A stretch of 64,000 nucleotides of DNA, from positions 1,550,001 through 1,614,000 of the forward strand of contig CP139918.1 in the NCBI GenBank assembly GCA_034423775.1. The letters run 5' to 3'. This stretch comes from Alphaproteobacteria bacterium US3C007 (lineage in GTDB: Bacteria; Pseudomonadota; Alphaproteobacteria; Rhodobacterales; Rhodobacteraceae). Below are positions 35,016 through 43,972 of the stretch, piece by piece (the first letter of the stretch is position 1; the number at the start of each line of letters is the position of its first letter). Below the pieces are notes generated by a model. The model saw nothing but the letters and a program-made list of their open reading frames with translations, made no database searches and had not been told where the DNA came from. Both the position numbers and the translations under genes were made by a program.

Positions 35016-35885
35016 ATGTCTGAAAAATCGGATCGCAGCGATAGCGTGTCCTTTCCTCGGCAGATCGCGGATAGGATTATTCAAGCAATACGGCTTGCGG
35101 CGCAGCAGGAAATCCTACCTCATTTTCGCGCTTTGCAGCCAGAGCAGATTGCGCAAAAATCCGATGCGTTGGATTTGGTGACAACGGCTGATTTGGCCTC
35201 TGAAGCTTTGATCACAGAGGCTTTGTCAGCTTTGTTCCCTGATGCACTTATCATCGGGGAAGAGGCCGTTGCGCGCAGCCCCGGGCTTTTGGATAATATC
35301 GAATCTGCCCCTTTATGCTTTATTATAGATCCTATCGATGGCACGTGGAATTATGCCAACGGATTGGCGACCTTTGGCGTAATAGTTGCCGCAACGCGGT
35401 TTGGGCAGCCTATTTTCGGCCTGCTCTATGATCCGTTGCAAGATGATTACATGATCGCTGAGCAGGGCGTGGAAGGCGCGGGGTTTGTGGCCTCTTGCGG
35501 CGCCAAAAAATCGCTCAAAACCTCAGTCGGGGGCGCGCTGAACCAGCTAAATGGTTTCATCCATCTCTATCAAGTGCCTGCCCCGAAACAGGCACGGCTT
35601 GCTGCTTGCTTGCCGCATTTTGGGAATATGTCAAATTTGCGCTGTTCCTGCCATGAATACCGTCTTCTGGCGCAAGGGAGTTTCGATTTTTGCCTGGCCG
35701 GAATCGTGAAGCCTTGGGATCATGCTGCAGGGGTTTTGATATGCCAGAAAGCCGGTGGTTATGTGAAAATGCTTGATGGTCGGGAATATTCTGCTGCCCA
35801 TAAAGACGGATATTTGCTGGCCGCTTGCGATCGGGCAACATGGAATAGATTACAAGAGCTGTTTGCGTTTTTACTCACGCCATGA
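35016..35885 (+). CDS. Inositol monophosphatase family protein
   Basis: 289 residues of the Li-sensitive phosphatase fold. Metal and catalytic motifs are IIGEEAV, FIIDPIDGTWNYANG and the later IVKPWDHAAGVLICQKAGG. The motifs are complete, so it should be active on a sugar or inositol phosphate, or 3'-phosphoadenosine phosphate; the substrate cannot be told. The C-terminus is a little longer than usual. Followed after 102 bp by slyX. Confidence 0.88.
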   Translation: MSEKSDRSDSVSFPRQIADRIIQAIRLAAQQEILPHFRALQPEQIAQKSDALDLVTTADLASEALITEALSALFPDALIIGEEAVARSPGLLDNIESAPLCFIIDPIDGTWNYANGLATFGVIVAATRFGQPIFGLLYDPLQDDYMIAEQGVEGAGFVASCGAKKSLKTSVGGALNQLNGFIHLYQVPAPKQARLAACLPHFGNMSNLRCSCHEYRLLAQGSFDFCLAGIVKPWDHAAGVLICQKAGGYVKMLDGREYSAAHKDGYLLAACDRATWNRLQELFAFLLTP

Positions 35886-35987
35886 TGCTTGTAAGCTGCG
35901 AAAATACTTCGCCCGCGTGCCGAAGGGCCTTTTGTTAGCGGTGCCGCGCGGCTAAAATATAAAAATGGATGATGCGAAAAAAGGAAT

Positions 35988-36212
35988 ATGATGGAACAGG
36001 AAGCTGCCGCATTCGCGGCCCGTTTGGAAGGGCTAGAAGTGCATCTGGCCCATATCAGCAAGGCCAATGAGGATCTTTCGGATATGGTGGCGCAGCATCA
36101 AAAAGATTTGGCGCGCTTGGCTCGTATGGTTGAAATGCTCGCGGCGCGCGAAGCAGAGCGTGAGGCGCAAGGCGCGGAAGTGATCGCGGATGCGCCACCT
36201 CCGCATTATTAA
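35988..36212 (+). CDS. slyX: SlyX family protein
   Basis: 74 residues, nearly all coiled coil: ARLEGLEVHLAHISKANEDL and MVAQHQKDLARLARMVEML, ending with a PPPHY tail that is conserved in SlyX proteins. SlyX function is unknown. The start is the ATGATG after AAAGGAAT. Usual position in many proteobacteria, a short stand-alone gene. Confidence 0.9.
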   Translation: MMEQEAAAFAARLEGLEVHLAHISKANEDLSDMVAQHQKDLARLARMVEMLAAREAEREAQGAEVIADAPPPHY

Positions 36213-36290
36213 ATGCAAATTTTATTTGTCAGATCTTTGTTGGTCCTTTAGGTTCCACATGTCCACAAGGGATAAAAGGCAGTACTCGTT

Positions 36291-37718
36291 ATGAAATATC
36301 AGTTCCTATTGGTTTCACTGTTTGGCGCGCAATTGGCGTTGTTAAGCCCTGTTGTGGCGCAGAACGCCAGCGTGGTGACCAAACAATATGATGATGGCGG
36401 CGTCTATGAGGGAACTTTTAAGAATGGCTTGCAGCATGGCACCGGAACCTATCGCCTGCCCAATGGCTATGAATATACGGGCACTTGGACAAATGGTGAA
36501 ATATTGGGCGAAGGCGTGGCAAATTTTCCAAATGGGTCGGTCTATGAAGGCAGCTTTGCCAAAGGTAAGCCCGAGGGCCAAGGTAAGATCACCTTTGCCG
36601 ATGGCGGTACCTATTCTGGCAGTTGGGCTGACGGTAAAATAACCGGATCCGGCATCGCAACCTATGCCAATGGATCAATTTATGAAGGCGCCTTTCGAAA
36701 CGCCATGCATCATGGTCGCGGTGTGATGACGAACCCGGATGGGTATCGTTATGAAGGGGATTGGGTAGATGGTGTAAAGGAAGGTACCGCGGAAATCGCG
36801 TATCCCGATGGCGCCATTTACAAAGGTGCGATCGTGCGCGGGGCGCGCGAGGGGCGCGGCGTGTTGGAAATGTCAGAAGGTTTGATTTTTGATGGCATTT
36901 GGAAAGATGGCGAAATAACAGGCCTTGGCAAACTTATTCAGCCAAATGGCGATATTTATGAAGGTATGCTGGTGGCTGGGCGCCGTCAGGGCCCGGGCCG
37001 GGTAACTTACGCCAATGGCGATATCTATGATGGCAATTTTGAAGCCGACCAACGCCAAGGGTTGGGGCAATTTATCGGCACCGATGGCTATGAATATAAT
37101 GGCAATTGGGAAGATGGCCAAATCAAAGGCGATGGCAAAGTGATTTATCCCGACGGATCGGTCTATGCCGGTGCGTTTGAAGCAGGCTTGGCAAACGGTC
37201 TTGGTAAAATCGACTACCCGGATGGCTCAAGCTATCAGGGCGAATGGAGTCAAGGCGTGATTGAGGGCGAGGGGCTGGCCACCTACGCCAATGGCATCAC
37301 GTATAAAGGCGGGTTCCAGAATGCAAAAAATCATGGCATGGGGGTGATGACCTATACAGATGGCTATACCTATGATGGCATGTGGCAAGAGGGTATGCGG
37401 CATGGGTCCGGCAAGGCCACATTTGCCGATGGTATGGTGTATGAGGGCGATTATGTTGACGGGAAGCGCAACGGCAAAGGCAAAATAACGCTTGCCGATG
37501 GGTTTACTTATGAAGGCGATTGGCAAAATGGCGAGATCACCGGAAACGGTGTGGCAACCTATGCCAATGGGGATGTCTATGAAGGCAATTTTGTAAAGGG
37601 CAAGCGGCAAGGGGAAGGCACGATCACCTTTGCAACGGGCCAAGAGCAAACGGGCGAATGGAAAAATGGCGCCTTGGTTGCCACGGATAAAGACGGCGTT
37701 GTCGAGGAAGAAAATTAA
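36291..37718 (+). CDS. Secreted MORN-repeat protein
   Basis: 475 residues. A signal peptide (MKYQFLLVSLFGAQLALLSP, cleavage near VAQN) is followed by about seventeen tandem MORN repeats of ~23 residues with the pattern YEG.f..G...G.G....dG..Y.G.w, covering residues ~35-460. MORN repeats form a long beta strand-rich solenoid and mediate binding to lipids or protein partners. The export signal places it in the periplasm or cell surface. The C-terminus is acidic and has no anchor. Partners unknown; neighbours (slyX, photolyase) give no clue. Confidence 0.9.
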   Translation: MKYQFLLVSLFGAQLALLSPVVAQNASVVTKQYDDGGVYEGTFKNGLQHGTGTYRLPNGYEYTGTWTNGEILGEGVANFPNGSVYEGSFAKGKPEGQGKITFADGGTYSGSWADGKITGSGIATYANGSIYEGAFRNAMHHGRGVMTNPDGYRYEGDWVDGVKEGTAEIAYPDGAIYKGAIVRGAREGRGVLEMSEGLIFDGIWKDGEITGLGKLIQPNGDIYEGMLVAGRRQGPGRVTYANGDIYDGNFEADQRQGLGQFIGTDGYEYNGNWEDGQIKGDGKVIYPDGSVYAGAFEAGLANGLGKIDYPDGSSYQGEWSQGVIEGEGLATYANGITYKGGFQNAKNHGMGVMTYTDGYTYDGMWQEGMRHGSGKATFADGMVYEGDYVDGKRNGKGKITLADGFTYEGDWQNGEITGNGVATYANGDVYEGNFVKGKRQGEGTITFATGQEQTGEWKNGALVATDKDGVVEEEN

Positions 37719-37822
37719 ACCTTCCCTATAAGATCGCGGCGTGCTTCATCATCAAGCAGGCAGCGCGCACCCATTGTTTCGAAAGGGTGGCGCAGGCTCG
37801 GATCTGCTACACCATATTTGCG

Positions 37823-39352
37823 TTAAACATGGTCCCCTTTGCGCAGGCGCGTTAAAAAGCCTGCGGCATCGCTGAGCACGGTTTCTTTGCGCGTCTCATC
37901 CATGCGTGCCCATGTGCGGTACATTTGTGCCATCCGAGGGTTCTTGGCAAACTTTTCCTCGTTCCGCAGAAGAAAATCCCAATATAACAGGTTAAACGGG
38001 CAGGCGGATTCGCCAGTTTTTTGCGCGACCTTATACGCGCATGTCTTGCAATAATCTGACATGCGATTGATATAGGCGCCCGAGCTGACATAAGGTTTTG
38101 AAGCGATAATGCCGGCATCTGCAAACTGGCTCATTCCGATCGTATTGGGCGCCTCGACCCATTCAAACGCATCTACATAAACCGCAAGATACCATTCATG
38201 GACCGCGTGCGGATCAATGCCAGCCAAAAGCGCAAAATTGCCAGTCACCATCAGGCGTTGAATATGATGCGCGTAGCCTTCGCTGTGAGTTTGAGCAACT
38301 GCTTTTGAAAGGCAATTCATTTTTGTTGCGCCGTCCCAGTAAAACTTGGGCAATGGGTGAGAATGGTTCAAGGCATTGCGCGTCGTATAATCTGGCCCTT
38401 CATGAAAATAGATCCCGCGCATATATTCGCGCCACCCTATGATCTGGCGAATGAACCCTTCAACGGCGTTTAACGGCGCCAAACCCGCCTGCCAGGCGGC
38501 TTCAGCCGCCTGGCACACCTCTATCGGGCTCAGCAATCCAATATTCAAATAAGGCGATAAAAACGCGTGATATAAGAATTTATTGTCGTTCAGCATCGCG
38601 TCCTGATAATCGCCAAAACTTACCAAAGCATCGTGAATAAAGCGATCCAATGCTTGCAAGGCCTGGCTGCGATCTGTGGCAAACCAAAACCCCTCGGTGG
38701 TTCCAAAATGGCCTGAAAAGCGCCGGTCTACCAGATCGATTACCTGCTGCGTAAGCGCATCGGGTTCGAATTTTTTAGGCCCGGCATAGGTGATGTCTTT
38801 CGGCGCTGCTTTGCGGTTGTCATGGTCGAAATTCCATTTGCCGCCCGCTGGCAGCCCTTCTTCCATTAAAAAACCGGTTTTGCGGCGCATATCGCGGTAA
38901 AAATATTCCATCCGCAGGGCTTTGCGCCCTTCTGCCCAGCGATCAAACTCAGCATGGCTGGCGATAAAGCGATCATCCTGCAGCAGGGTCACATGCAAGG
39001 GCAGCGCCTCAAAGGCTTGGATAACCCGCCATTCAGCGGGTTCGGTCACAACCACTTGATCCGTGCCAGCCAAAGCGGCTTGGCGCAAAACCTCGCCGCT
39101 CAGGCTGCCGCTATTTTGGGCATCCTCCAGTTGCGTATACGCAACGTGCCAACCCTCTTGCCTGAGTTGCGTCGCAAATTTGCGCATTGCGGCCAAGATC
39201 AGCACAATCTTTTTAGGATGATGCGGCACGTAACCGGTTTCATCACTGACTTCGGCCATCACGATTAAATCGTTGGCTTTATCCGCTTGCTTTAGGGCCG
39301 CAAGATTATGCGAAAGCTGATCGCCCAGAATAACAACGAGCTTTTTCACCAT
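37823..39352 (-). CDS. Iron-sulfur bacterial cryptochrome/photolyase (FeS-BCP, (6-4) photolyase type)
   Basis: 509 residues, the size of PhrB/CryB proteins. The four cysteines expected to hold a 4Fe-4S cluster are visible: one in KMNCLSKAV, two in YCKTCAYK, one in SACPFN. The FAD domain shows WREYMRGIYFHEGPDY and NTIGMSQFADAGIIASKPYV; the N-terminal domain (LVVILGDQLSHNL) is the antenna-chromophore domain, lumazine in known members. Members repair (6-4) photoproducts or regulate photosynthesis genes. The start overlaps the stop of the SDR gene by 7 bp. Confidence 0.92.
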   Translation of the reverse strand: MVKKLVVILGDQLSHNLAALKQADKANDLIVMAEVSDETGYVPHHPKKIVLILAAMRKFATQLRQEGWHVAYTQLEDAQNSGSLSGEVLRQAALAGTDQVVVTEPAEWRVIQAFEALPLHVTLLQDDRFIASHAEFDRWAEGRKALRMEYFYRDMRRKTGFLMEEGLPAGGKWNFDHDNRKAAPKDITYAGPKKFEPDALTQQVIDLVDRRFSGHFGTTEGFWFATDRSQALQALDRFIHDALVSFGDYQDAMLNDNKFLYHAFLSPYLNIGLLSPIEVCQAAEAAWQAGLAPLNAVEGFIRQIIGWREYMRGIYFHEGPDYTTRNALNHSHPLPKFYWDGATKMNCLSKAVAQTHSEGYAHHIQRLMVTGNFALLAGIDPHAVHEWYLAVYVDAFEWVEAPNTIGMSQFADAGIIASKPYVSSGAYINRMSDYCKTCAYKVAQKTGESACPFNLLYWDFLLRNEEKFAKNPRMAQMYRTWARMDETRKETVLSDAAGFLTRLRKGDHV

Positions 39353-40011
39353 GGCACTGGTTTTCCTGCCCAGTCAAAAAACTGGCCTGTTTTATCGGGG
39401 CCAAGACCCTCAAGTACGGATAAGAGGTTAAGAGCGGCTTGGGCTGCAGGAACCGAAGGATGCCGGCCTAGATATTTGGCGGTGAAGGGCGTTTGCACTG
39501 TGCCTGGATGCAGGGCGACACAAACTGCCTGTTTATGCGTTCGGGCCAACTCGATGGCGCCGGTATGGATGATTTGGTTTAATGCGGCTTTTGCCGCGCG
39601 ATAGGAATACCATCCGCCGATTTTATTATCCCCGATCGATCCAACCCTTGCGGATAAGGCCGCAAACTGGCTTGGGCGGTCTTTTGGCAACAGGCGTGGT
39701 GCGTGTTTCAAAATCAATGCAGGGCCAGCGGCGTTCACTATAAACTGTTCGACAAGCGCCGATTGAGTCAGCTGAGATAAGGCTTTTTCGGGGCGTGCGC
39801 CGTTTATTTCCAAAGCACCACTGGCCACGAGAATTGCGTCAAAGGGCCCGCTTAGGGCGGATAACTGCCCCTCTATGCTTGCCTCATCGCTCAGATCTAA
39901 GCCGGTATCTCGCCGGGACAGGCCCGTAACCTTTGCTCCGCGCGCTTCTAGCGTGCCTTGCAGCGCATGGCCTATACCGCCGCTATTTCCAATTAAAAGT
40001 ATCGATTTCAT
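39346..40011 (-). CDS. Short-chain dehydrogenase/reductase (CsgA-like)
   Basis: 221 residues, short SDR. The cofactor loop is IGNSGGIGHAL and the catalytic YSYRAAK (Tyr-x3-Lys) with an upstream serine in ALSARVGSIG. Size and C-terminal HPGTVQTPFTAKYLG resemble the C-factor group found beside photolyase genes in roseobacters. Substrate unknown. Translationally linked to the photolyase by a 7-bp overlap, which suggests a shared function or light-linked expression. Confidence 0.88.
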   Translation of the reverse strand: MKSILLIGNSGGIGHALQGTLEARGAKVTGLSRRDTGLDLSDEASIEGQLSALSGPFDAILVASGALEINGARPEKALSQLTQSALVEQFIVNAAGPALILKHAPRLLPKDRPSQFAALSARVGSIGDNKIGGWYSYRAAKAALNQIIHTGAIELARTHKQAVCVALHPGTVQTPFTAKYLGRHPSVPAAQAALNLLSVLEGLGPDKTGQFFDWAGKPVPW

Positions 40012-40131
40012 AGCTATTAACTAGAAGAGCCAACGGGCAGTTCAAGGGTAGGCAAAGCGCGGCCTTTGGCTTGCTCATTCTTAGAGGCTGGGCTACACCG
40101 CGCATCAAACGCCCAGATCAGGATGGACGGT

Positions 40132-41604
40132 ATGGCCAAAGTGAAGAAAACCCCGCGCCCCAAGGCGCAAACCCCAAAAGGGTTTCGAGATTATGCAGGC
40201 GCCGAGGTGGCGCAACGCGATGCAATGCTGGGCCAAATTGCAGAGGTTTATCACCGCTACGGGTTTGAAGTGCTGGAAACCAGCGCGGTGGAAACGGTCG
40301 AGGCTTTGGGCAAATTTCTGCCAGATGTAGAGCGCCCGAATGCGGGAGTTTTTGCCTGGCAGGAAGAAGAAGGGGATTGGCTGGCCCTTCGGTATGATCT
40401 GACGGCGCCCTTGGCACGCTATTACGCACAGTTTCGCAATGAGTTGCCAAGCCCGTTTCGGCGCTATGCGATGGGCCCGGTTTGGCGCAATGAAAAGCCA
40501 GGCCCCGGGCGGTTTCGGCAATTTTACCAATGCGACGCTGATACAGTGGGCTCAGCAAACGTGGCGGCGGATGCCGAAATTTGCAGCTTGTTGGCAGATA
40601 CGCTGGAAACCGTTGGCATTCCGCGTGGGGATTACCTCGTGCGGGTGAATAATCGCAAGATTTTAAATGGGGTTCTAGAAACGGCAGGGTTGATCGAAGG
40701 TGAGGATCGGGATGCCGTTCTGCGCACAATCGATAAATTTGACAAGATCGGTGCTGCAGGTGTGCAAGAGCTGCTTGGAAAGGGCCGGTTAGACGCGTCA
40801 GGAGCCTATATTGACGGGGTAGGATTAAGCGCTGATCAAGCGGCTCCAGTGGTGGCCTTTTTAACGTCAAAAGGCGCAGATGGGGGGGCAACTTTGCGCA
40901 ATTTGCGCGAGGCAATCGGCGCGTCAGCGATTGGGTTAGAGGGGATAGCTGAACTGGAAACAATGGCAGCTCTGTTTACAGCCTCTGGTTATGGGCCCGA
41001 GCAAATCGAAATTGATCCTTCGGTGGTGCGTGGCTTGGGCTATTATACCGGCCCGGTTTTTGAAGCTGAACTGACCTTTGAAATACTGGATGAAAAGGGC
41101 CGTAAGCGGCAATTTGGATCCGTGTCTGGCGGCGGGCGTTATGACGATTTGGTCAAACGCTTCACCGGCCAATCGGTGCCGGCCACGGGCGTATCGATCG
41201 GGGTGGATCGTTTGCTCGCCGCGCTGCGCGCAAAAGGGCGGCTTTCCAGCGCTGGGCGGGGGCCGATCGTGGTGACGGTGATGGATCGGGACAAGATGTC
41301 TGCCTACCAGGCTTTGGCAGCAGAATTGCGCGGTGCGGGCTTGCGCGCCGAAGTTTATTTGGGCAATCCCAAAAACTTTGGCAATCAGTTGAAATATGCC
41401 GATCAACGCGACGCACCGATTGCGATTATTGAAGGTCAGGATGAGCGGGAGCGCGGCGTTGTACAGGTTAAAGATTTGGTGCTGGGGGCGCAGATTGCCA
41501 AAAATGCCACGTTGGATGAATGGAAAGACCGCCCCAGTCAATATGAGGTTGCGCGCGGCGATATGCTGGCGAAGATCCGCGAAATTCTAGCTGGGCAAGG
41601 GTAA
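40132..41604 (+). CDS. hisS: Histidine-tRNA ligase
   Basis: 490 residues from the ATG reading [20 protein letters not shown]; upstream in-frame ATGs would only add unrelated sequence. Class II motif 2 ([35 protein letters not shown]) and motif 3 ([13 protein letters not shown]) are present, as is the histidine-A region [13 protein letters not shown]. It charges tRNA-His. First of a hisS-hisZ-hisG block; its TAA overlaps the hisZ ATG by one base. Confidence 0.97.
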   Translation: MAKVKKTPRPKAQTPKGFRDYAGAEVAQRDAMLGQIAEVYHRYGFEVLETSAVETVEALGKFLPDVERPNAGVFAWQEEEGDWLALRYDLTAPLARYYAQFRNELPSPFRRYAMGPVWRNEKPGPGRFRQFYQCDADTVGSANVAADAEICSLLADTLETVGIPRGDYLVRVNNRKILNGVLETAGLIEGEDRDAVLRTIDKFDKIGAAGVQELLGKGRLDASGAYIDGVGLSADQAAPVVAFLTSKGADGGATLRNLREAIGASAIGLEGIAELETMAALFTASGYGPEQIEIDPSVVRGLGYYTGPVFEAELTFEILDEKGRKRQFGSVSGGGRYDDLVKRFTGQSVPATGVSIGVDRLLAALRAKGRLSSAGRGPIVVTVMDRDKMSAYQALAAELRGAGLRAEVYLGNPKNFGNQLKYADQRDAPIAIIEGQDERERGVVQVKDLVLGAQIAKNATLDEWKDRPSQYEVARGDMLAKIREILAGQG

Positions 41605-42692
41605 TGCAGAGCGCGCAAGACAGTTTGCAAGAAGCGCAAAGGCTACACCAGTATTTTCAGGCGCTGGGGGCACAAGATGCGCAAGTGCAGGTGCTGCAAC
41701 CGGCGGAAATACTTCTGGATCTATATGGAGAAGATATTCGAAGCCGCGCTTATGTGACGCCTGATCCCTTGCGCGGCGATATGGTGTTGCGGCCTGATTT
41801 CACCGTGCCAGTGGTGCAGCAACATATGGCGAATGCTTTGATGCCGGCGCGTTACACCTATTCTGGTAAAGTGTTTCGGATGCAGGAAAGCGATGCCTTG
41901 CGGCCGAATGAATATATTCAAGTGGGTTATGAGCTGTTCGAACAGGGGGATCCTGCGGTCGCTGATGCCGAAGTGTTTTTGGCGATTGCAAAAGCGCTGT
42001 CTGATTTGCCGCTTCGGATTGCCACGGGCGATATCAACCTGCTCAGCGCGGCTGTGCGGGGGTTGAATACAACAGCCGCGCGCAAAGCCGCCTTGATGCG
42101 CCATTTATGGCGTCCGCAACGGTTTCGGGCGCTTTTGAAACGTTTTGCCTCGGCATCTGCTGACCGCAAAGCGCAAAAACAAAAGCTGTTCACCTCGGAT
42201 CCATTTGCGCAATGCGGCCCCCAAATTGGCTTGCGCGGCAAAGGGGAAATTGAACATAGAATACAGGCATTGCGCCACGAGGCTGAGACCCCGGCTTTGT
42301 CTGAAACTGAAGTGGATTTACTGGAAGCGTTGTTAAAAATCAAAGAAAGCTGTCCCTATGCGCTGGCGCAGTTGCGCGATCTAGTGGTTGATATGCCGGC
42401 GATTTCAACCGCGGTTGAAGGGTTTTCACGGCGCTTGAACGCGCTTGATGCAAAGGGTGTGGATGTATCGTCATTGGCGTTTGAGACCAGCTATGGGCGA
42501 AGCTCCATGGAATATTATGACGGGTTTGTCTTTGGGTTTTATGCTCAAAATGGACAAAAGGGTCTCTCCGCTATCGCCAGTGGCGGGCGATATGATGCTT
42601 TAACCAAGCAACTTGGCAAGGGCGTTACAATGCCAGCCGTTGGCGGGGTCATTCGCCCAGATTTGGTGGTTGCCTTGCGAGGTGTAGAATGA
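41604..42692 (+). CDS. hisZ: ATP phosphoribosyltransferase regulatory subunit
   Basis: 362 residues, a catalytically inactive HisS paralogue that binds the short HisG and gives histidine feedback. The class II fold is seen (LRPDFTVPVVQQHMANA, YTYSGKVFRMQ), but motif 3 and the histidine pocket are altered. It starts inside the hisS stop codon (TAATG) and overlaps hisG by 4 bp, the usual gene order of Rhodobacterales. Confidence 0.95.
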   Translation: MQSAQDSLQEAQRLHQYFQALGAQDAQVQVLQPAEILLDLYGEDIRSRAYVTPDPLRGDMVLRPDFTVPVVQQHMANALMPARYTYSGKVFRMQESDALRPNEYIQVGYELFEQGDPAVADAEVFLAIAKALSDLPLRIATGDINLLSAAVRGLNTTAARKAALMRHLWRPQRFRALLKRFASASADRKAQKQKLFTSDPFAQCGPQIGLRGKGEIEHRIQALRHEAETPALSETEVDLLEALLKIKESCPYALAQLRDLVVDMPAISTAVEGFSRRLNALDAKGVDVSSLAFETSYGRSSMEYYDGFVFGFYAQNGQKGLSAIASGGRYDALTKQLGKGVTMPAVGGVIRPDLVVALRGVE

Positions 42693-43381
42693 GTTTGCGA
42701 TTGGGAGTCCCCTCCAAGGGGCGGCTGATGGAGAAAACTTTTGCCTGGTTCGGGGCACATGGCATTATGCTCTCGCGCAGCGGGTCCGAACGCGAATATG
42801 CCGCCGAAGTGCACGGTATCGACGGGTTGGAATTGGTTTTGTTATCCGCAGGCGAAATACCACGCGAGTTGCAAGCTGGGCGCATCCATTTGGGTGTAAC
42901 CGGAACCGATCTTATCCGCGAAAAGCTGGTCAATTGGGAGCAGCGGGTGGAACCGCTGGTTGAATTGGGCTTCGGGCATGCCGATCTGATCATCGCTGTA
43001 CCGGATTGCTGGGTGGATGTGGAAACGGTAGATGATCTTGATGGCGCGGCCGCGGCCTTTCGCCAAACCCACGGATTTCGGCTGCGGATCGCCACAAAAT
43101 ATCATCGTTTGGTGCGGGAATTTCTACGCGGTGCTGGCGTGGCTGATTATCGTTTGGTGGACAGTCAAGGCGCCACAGAAGGCACGATAAAGCATCAAAC
43201 GGCGGAGGCCATCGCCGATATAACCTCGAGTGGGGAAACGCTGCGGGCCAATCACCTGCGCATTCTGCAAGACGGGTTGGTGCTGAAATCGCAGGCCACG
43301 CTGTTTCGCGCCCGCGGCGAGCTATTGAACCCGCAGAGGGCTGAGGTGTTAGAGGCATTGAAAGCCCGCTTGCAGCTTTAA
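42689..43381 (+). CDS. hisG: ATP phosphoribosyltransferase, short form
   Basis: 230 residues, short-form HisG, which needs HisZ. It joins ATP and PRPP in the first step of histidine synthesis. The N-terminal LGVPSKGRLMEKTFAWF, the PRPP loop DSQGATEGTIKHQTAEAIAD and the middle HLGVTGTDLIREK match. The C-terminal regulatory ACT-like domain of long forms is absent, as expected. It ends 4 bp inside the end of the convergent DUF1489 gene. Confidence 0.96.
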   Translation: MSLRLGVPSKGRLMEKTFAWFGAHGIMLSRSGSEREYAAEVHGIDGLELVLLSAGEIPRELQAGRIHLGVTGTDLIREKLVNWEQRVEPLVELGFGHADLIIAVPDCWVDVETVDDLDGAAAAFRQTHGFRLRIATKYHRLVREFLRGAGVADYRLVDSQGATEGTIKHQTAEAIADITSSGETLRANHLRILQDGLVLKSQATLFRARGELLNPQRAEVLEALKARLQL

Positions 43382-43809
43382 AACACTCCGATATCGGCCA
43401 AAGCCCCCGCCAATTCGACGGGCAAATCCTCTTCGTCTTGACGGTTGCCAGGCAAATCGGCTGGCGCCTGCTCGGGTTTTAAATAGCGCCATCCTTGGAA
43501 GGGGCGCTTTTGCGCCAAATGGGTGCGGATAATCTCGGGGTCAAGCACGATGGCACAGCGCCTGATGCCGTCTTCGCGATATATTTCATCCAGGCGCAAA
43601 ATTTTTTGACGACATTGCAGCTGCCCTTTGATGACCCAGTAGATCGAGCCCCCTTTGAGCAAATCCGCCTCGCGTTTGGGCCACATCCGCGTGACATGGC
43701 GGGGCGCTCCATCTTCAGCTTGCGCGCGCTTCGTGGCCTGCCAGGCGCGCAGATCCTCAACGCCTTCGCTGCCAACGCTCAATTTTACCAGATGGATTAA
43801 ACCTGCCAT
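43378..43809 (-). CDS. DUF1489 family protein
   Basis: 143 residues from the ATG reading MAGLIHLVKLSVGSEG, the usual start in the family; an upstream ATG adds four residues. The conserved HVTRMWPKREADLLKGGSIY and IKGQLQCRQKIL blocks are present. The family is widespread in Alphaproteobacteria and has no known function; the fold is thought to be soluble alpha/beta. It converges on hisG. Confidence 0.9.
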   Translation of the reverse strand: MAGLIHLVKLSVGSEGVEDLRAWQATKRAQAEDGAPRHVTRMWPKREADLLKGGSIYWVIKGQLQCRQKILRLDEIYREDGIRRCAIVLDPEIIRTHLAQKRPFQGWRYLKPEQAPADLPGNRQDEEDLPVELAGALADIGVF

Positions 43810-43972
43810 TTGATTTCCCAAAACTACCTGAACCGTAAGTTAACTTTTTCAGATGATTTGGCAAGTTGACCTGACGCAGATGCCGCTTTAGGCTAGAGGC
43901 CCCGTGAGTGATAGTCATCCGCCGCGTTGCCCTTTTGGAAGGCGCGGCTGCACATAAGCCAAAGGATCTGAT

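Noticed and set aside
38491..38514. Perfect 10-bp inverted repeat GCCAGGCGGC-TTCA-GCCGCCTGGC inside the photolyase gene
   Set aside because: The bases encode an alanine/glutamate-rich helix (QAAEAAWQA), so the symmetry can come from codon choice, and the position inside a reading frame argues against a terminator.
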